A model generated the notes under the pieces. The model saw only the letters and a program-made list of their open reading frames with translations. It made no database searches and had not been told where the DNA came from. The translations under genes were made by a program, and so were the position numbers. Shown here in pieces: positions 4,981 to 7,573 of a stretch of DNA of 7,573 bases. Source of the stretch: Candidatus Latescibacterota bacterium (GTDB lineage Bacteria > Latescibacterota > UBA2968 > UBA8231); assembly GCA_022827165.1 (NCBI GenBank), contig JAJDTN010000140.1, positions 1 to 7,573 of the forward strand, in the 5' to 3' direction. Position 1 is the first letter of the stretch. Every line of letters begins with the position of its first letter.

Positions 4981-7573
4981 ATGGCACACAACAGACGATC
5001 TCGTTGGAACTGGTCACCCTTCCCGTTTCCTGGGACACGGGCCAGGGCCATCGTTGCACGAGTGGTACCGCTGTTCCTCCTCTTCCATCCGCATGTGGCC
5101 GATGCAGTCCCTCCCCCTCCCCCTGTCGGCAAACGCTGGGTCCTGGTGTGGAGTGATGACTTCAACGGTACCACGCTTGATGCGTCGAAGTGGAATCACA
5201 GGAGTGAGGCGTTTCGATCCGAGCGCCGGCAGAGCGGACACCGAATCAGGTGGAGATATGAGCACGACAACGTCAGCCTGAGACACAGCTATCTGGTGTT
5301 GCGCAATACCCGCGATCCTCTGATCACTGATGGCGCTGATCTGGTCAAGGCCGCTGCGATCGATTCAAAGGGAAAGTTCGAGCAGACGTACGGATACTTC
5401 GAGGCCAGCGTCCGGATCGCGCCTACTGCAGACGGCATGCACAGTGCCTTCTGGCTGCAGAACGACAATCGATACAGAACGGCTGCAGATGGAGGTGTCG
5501 ATGGACCCTCCGATGGAGCCGAAATCGACATCCTCGAGTCGGTGTACACCAGTGATCGTTATGTCTGGGCCGTGCATTGGGAAGGCAATTCGATCCATGC
5601 CGATGAGGAGTTCGCTCCGATGCACGACGGTCAGTTTCACGTCTTCGCGGTGGCGTGGACACCGGACAGTTACACCTTTTACGCGGACGGGCAGCGCATG
5701 GCGCAAACGTCTCAGGGCGTATCGCACAGTGATGGATACGTCATTCTGTCCACCGGCGTGAGTTGGCAACAAGGCAACGCTCGTGCCGGCACGTTTCCCA
5801 ATGAGGCCCTGGTGGACTGGGTCCGGGTATACGAGCTTCAGGATATTCCTGCCGAGCCGGCGCAGGGGGATACTGTCGTGCTGGAGCCACCCGACCCGCG
5901 CGGCACTCGCGACATAGGAAGGATCACCCTGGTCAGCTCTCAGCCGGGTACGATCCAGGCCCGTTGGGAGGCCCCCAGCGAAGCACCGGCCAACTACCGC
6001 ATATCCTGGGCCAAGGCAGGCGAGGAGTTCAAGACCTGGACCGACCAGTCAGGCAACGCTTTTCCGACGGCCACATCCCATACCATCACCGGTCTGGAGG
6101 AGGATGAGGAGTACAAGGCGATGGTCCGCGCCTCATATAACGGCACCGCCGGCGACTGGAGCGATCAGGTGAGCATCACGGTCGCGGCTTCTCCTCCTGC
6201 CAACGACGCGCCGACGGCCGACGCCGGATCCGACCAGACCGTCCAGGAAGGCTCTGCAGTGACGCTGTCCGGAACGGCCTACGACGCCGACAACGATACT
6301 CTGACCTACCAGTGGACCCACGACCGGGATGAGCTGGACATCTCGCTGAGTGATCCGGCATCCCTCTCGACCACGTTTACTACGCCCCAGGTGGGCTCTG
6401 ATGCCACCATCACCTTTACGCTTGCTGCCACCGACGAGCACGGCGCGACGGGCTCTGATGCCGTTGCCATCACAGTGCAGGACACTTCTTCCGAGCCGCC
6501 GCAGGTGAATACTGTCGTGCTGGAGCCGCCCGACCCGCGTGACTCTCGCGACATAGGGAGGATCACGCTGGTCAGCTCCCAGCCGGGAACGATCCAGGCC
6601 CGTTGGGAGGCCCCCAGAGAAGCGCCCGCCAACTACCGCATCTCCTGGGCCAAGGCAGGCGAGGAGTTCAAGACCTGGACCGATCGGTCAGGCAACGCTT
6701 TTCCGACTGCCACATCCCAAACCATCACCGGTCTGGAGGAGGGTGAGGAGTACAAGGTGATGGTCCTCGCCTCATATAGCGGCACCGCCGGCGACTGGAG
6801 CGGTCAGGTGAGCATCACCATCGCGGCTTCTTCTGCCAACGACGCGCCGACGGCCGACGCCGGAGCCGACCAGACCGTCCAGGAAGGCTCTGCAGTGACG
6901 CTGTCCGGAACGGCCTACGACGCCGACAACGATACTCTGACCTACCAGTGGACCCACGACCGGGACGACTTGGGCATCTCACTTGGAGACCCGGCGGCCC
7001 TCTCGACCGCGTTTGCGGCGCCCCAGGTAGGCTCTGATGCCACCATCACCTTCACGCTTACTGCCACCGACGAGCACGGCGACACGGGCTCTGATTTCGT
7101 TGCCATCACAGTGCAGGACACTTCTTCCGGCCCGCCGCAGGTGAATACTGTCGTGCTGGAGCCGCCCGACCCGCGCGGCACTCGCGACATAGGAAGGATC
7201 ACCCTGGTCAGCTTCCAGCCGGGAACGATCCAGGCCCGTTGGGAGGCCCCCAGTGAAGCGCCCGCCAACTACCGCATTTCCTGGGCCAAGACAGGCGAGG
7301 ATTTCAAGACCTGGACCGATCGGTCAGGCAACGCTTTTCCGACTGCCACATCCCAAACCATCACCGGTCTGGAAGAGGGTGAGGAGTACAAGGTGATGGT
7401 CCGCGCCTCATATAGCGGCACCGCCGGCGACTGGAGCAGCCAGGTAGTCATCACGGTCCCAGGGCATGCTGCCAACGACGCGCCGACGGCCGACGCCGGA
7501 GCCGACCAGACCGTCCAGGAAGGCTCTGCGGTGACGCTGTCCGGAACGGCCTCCGACCCTGACAACGATACTC
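4981..7573 (+). CDS. Secreted modular GH16 glycoside hydrolase with FN3-PKD repeats (3' end outside window)
   Basis: The frame has no stop to the window edge, giving 864 visible residues from the ATG at 4981. Residues 1-42 look like an export signal: an Arg-rich start, a hydrophobic core around V-V-P-L-F-L-L-F (28-35) and a V-A-D-A end before a Pro-rich linker. A GH16 domain spans about 52-286. It begins W-V-L-V-W-S-D-D-F and holds H-S-A-F-W-L-Q (154-160), the catalytic E-I-D-I-L-E (E181 nucleophile, D183, E186 acid/base; the beta-bulge form found in laminarinase- and agarase-type members) and F-Y-A-D-G (233-237), ending V-R-V-Y-E. From about 298, FN3-like and PKD/Ig-like domains alternate, two full pairs and part of a third. 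The glycan substrate (for example laminarin or an algal galactan) cannot be told. 4981 was preferred because it puts the hydrophobic segment at a signal-peptide position, though its ribosome site is weak; 4858 is the alternative. Third codon positions are less GC-rich than upstream. Confidence 0.87.
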   Translation, partial: MAHNRRSRWNWSPFPFPGTRARAIVARVVPLFLLFHPHVADAVPPPPPVGKRWVLVWSDDFNGTTLDASKWNHRSEAFRSERRQSGHRIRWRYEHDNVSLRHSYLVLRNTRDPLITDGADLVKAAAIDSKGKFEQTYGYFEASVRIAPTADGMHSAFWLQNDNRYRTAADGGVDGPSDGAEIDILESVYTSDRYVWAVHWEGNSIHADEEFAPMHDGQFHVFAVAWTPDSYTFYADGQRMAQTSQGVSHSDGYVILSTGVSWQQGNARAGTFPNEALVDWVRVYELQDIPAEPAQGDTVVLEPPDPRGTRDIGRITLVSSQPGTIQARWEAPSEAPANYRISWAKAGEEFKTWTDQSGNAFPTATSHTITGLEEDEEYKAMVRASYNGTAGDWSDQVSITVAASPPANDAPTADAGSDQTVQEGSAVTLSGTAYDADNDTLTYQWTHDRDELDISLSDPASLSTTFTTPQVGSDATITFTLAATDEHGATGSDAVAITVQDTSSEPPQVNTVVLEPPDPRDSRDIGRITLVSSQPGTIQARWEAPREAPANYRISWAKAGEEFKTWTDRSGNAFPTATSQTITGLEEGEEYKVMVLASYSGTAGDWSGQVSITIAASSANDAPTADAGADQTVQEGSAVTLSGTAYDADNDTLTYQWTHDRDDLGISLGDPAALSTAFAAPQVGSDATITFTLTATDEHGDTGSDFVAITVQDTSSGPPQVNTVVLEPPDPRGTRDIGRITLVSFQPGTIQARWEAPSEAPANYRISWAKTGEDFKTWTDRSGNAFPTATSQTITGLEEGEEYKVMVRASYSGTAGDWSSQVVITVPGHAANDAPTADAGADQTVQEGSAVTLSGTASDPDNDT
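5872..6510 (+). repeat. FN3 + PKD repeat unit 1
   Basis: This 639-base (213-codon) unit starts at the T-V-V-L-E-P-P segment right after the GH16 domain. The FN3-like part has I-Q-A-R-W-E-A-P, Y-R-I-S-W-A-K, T-I-T-G-L-E and V-R-A-S-Y. The PKD/Ig-like part starts at 6202 with N-D-A-P-T-A-D-A-G and contains V-T-L-S-G-T-A and L-T-Y-Q-W-T. It is one codon longer than unit 2; the extra codon is a Pro in the linker between the domains. The preceding bases (from about 5854) also resemble the linkers before units 2 and 3, so the duplicated segment includes the linker. Confidence 0.9.
6511..7146 (+). repeat. FN3 + PKD repeat unit 2
   Basis: This 636-base unit is in frame with unit 1. Its first 291 bases differ from unit 3 at about 12 positions by eye (about 96% identical). 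Bases 6838-6968 differ from the matching part of unit 1 (6202-6332) at a single base. Changes include both synonymous and replacement sites. Confidence 0.9.
7147..7573 (+). repeat. FN3 + PKD repeat unit 3, cut by window end
   Basis: This unit starts at the same T-V-V-L-E-P-P segment, with a complete FN3-like part and the first third of the PKD-like part (from 7474). The end of its FN3 part and the linker (about 7438-7473) diverge most from unit 2. The array evidently continues past the window. Confidence 0.88.

Noticed and set aside
3950..5059. A 369-codon minus-strand open frame opposite the dioxygenase
   Set aside because: The plus strand here encodes a complete TauD-type active site; the minus-strand product has no recognisable motif and is a mirror of GC-rich codons.
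6306..7268. Pair of similar 108-codon minus-strand frames (6306-6632 and 6942-7268)
   Set aside because: They are similar only because they lie opposite two copies of the FN3-PKD repeat; the plus frame is continuous and coherent.
5854..7573. Tandem repeats as a possible CRISPR or mobile-element array
   Set aside because: Repeat length (about 636 bases), the lack of unique spacers and the continuous coding frame show protein-domain repeats.

Overview
The window holds the 3' end of one gene, four complete genes and the 5' part of a very large gene. All six read on the plus strand and are tightly packed. The first ~4.9 kb has very strong G/C bias at third codon positions. The gene families (SGNH hydrolase, M81/MlrC-type metallopeptidase, Gfo/Idh/MocA oxidoreductase, GNAT, TauD-type dioxygenase, secreted GH16 with FN3/PKD repeats) fit a high-GC heterotrophic bacterium that processes organic matter. 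The mix recalls uncultured phyla such as Latescibacterota, but no taxonomic marker is present, so this is a weak inference.

Layout. Positions 1-450 carry the C-terminal part of an SGNH/GDSL-type esterase with the catalytic Asp and His. After a 3-base gap comes a complete M81 metallopeptidase (454-1959). A 135-base gap ends in a strong Shine-Dalgarno. It leads into a three-gene run, Gfo/Idh/MocA oxidoreductase (2095-3126), tandem-GNAT protein (3123-4010) and TauD/TfdA dioxygenase (4007-4861), in which each junction is an ATGA start/stop overlap. These look translationally coupled. Together they resemble a small-molecule catabolic or modification cassette (ester hydrolysis, amide or peptide cleavage, redox, acyl transfer, 2-oxoglutarate hydroxylation). 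The substrate cannot be read from the sequence.

From about 4981 the character changes. An open frame without stops runs to the window edge and encodes a probable secreted protein: an N-terminal export signal, a GH16 glycanase domain with an intact E-I-D-I-L-E active site, then an array alternating a fibronectin type III-like domain with a PKD/Ig-like domain. The FN3+PKD unit repeats at 639 and then 636 bases and is about 96% identical at DNA level between adjacent FN3 copies, so the array was amplified recently or is kept homogeneous. Third codon positions are visibly less GC-rich than in the upstream genes. The gene is probably a separate functional unit (extracellular polysaccharide breakdown or adhesion), although an ATG in its frame also overlaps the TauD stop.

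No RNA gene, insertion sequence, CRISPR array or convincing terminator was seen. The most unusual items are the near-identical FN3-PKD repeat array and the oxidoreductase with a degenerate nucleotide-binding glycine motif inside a coupled GNAT/TauD operon.
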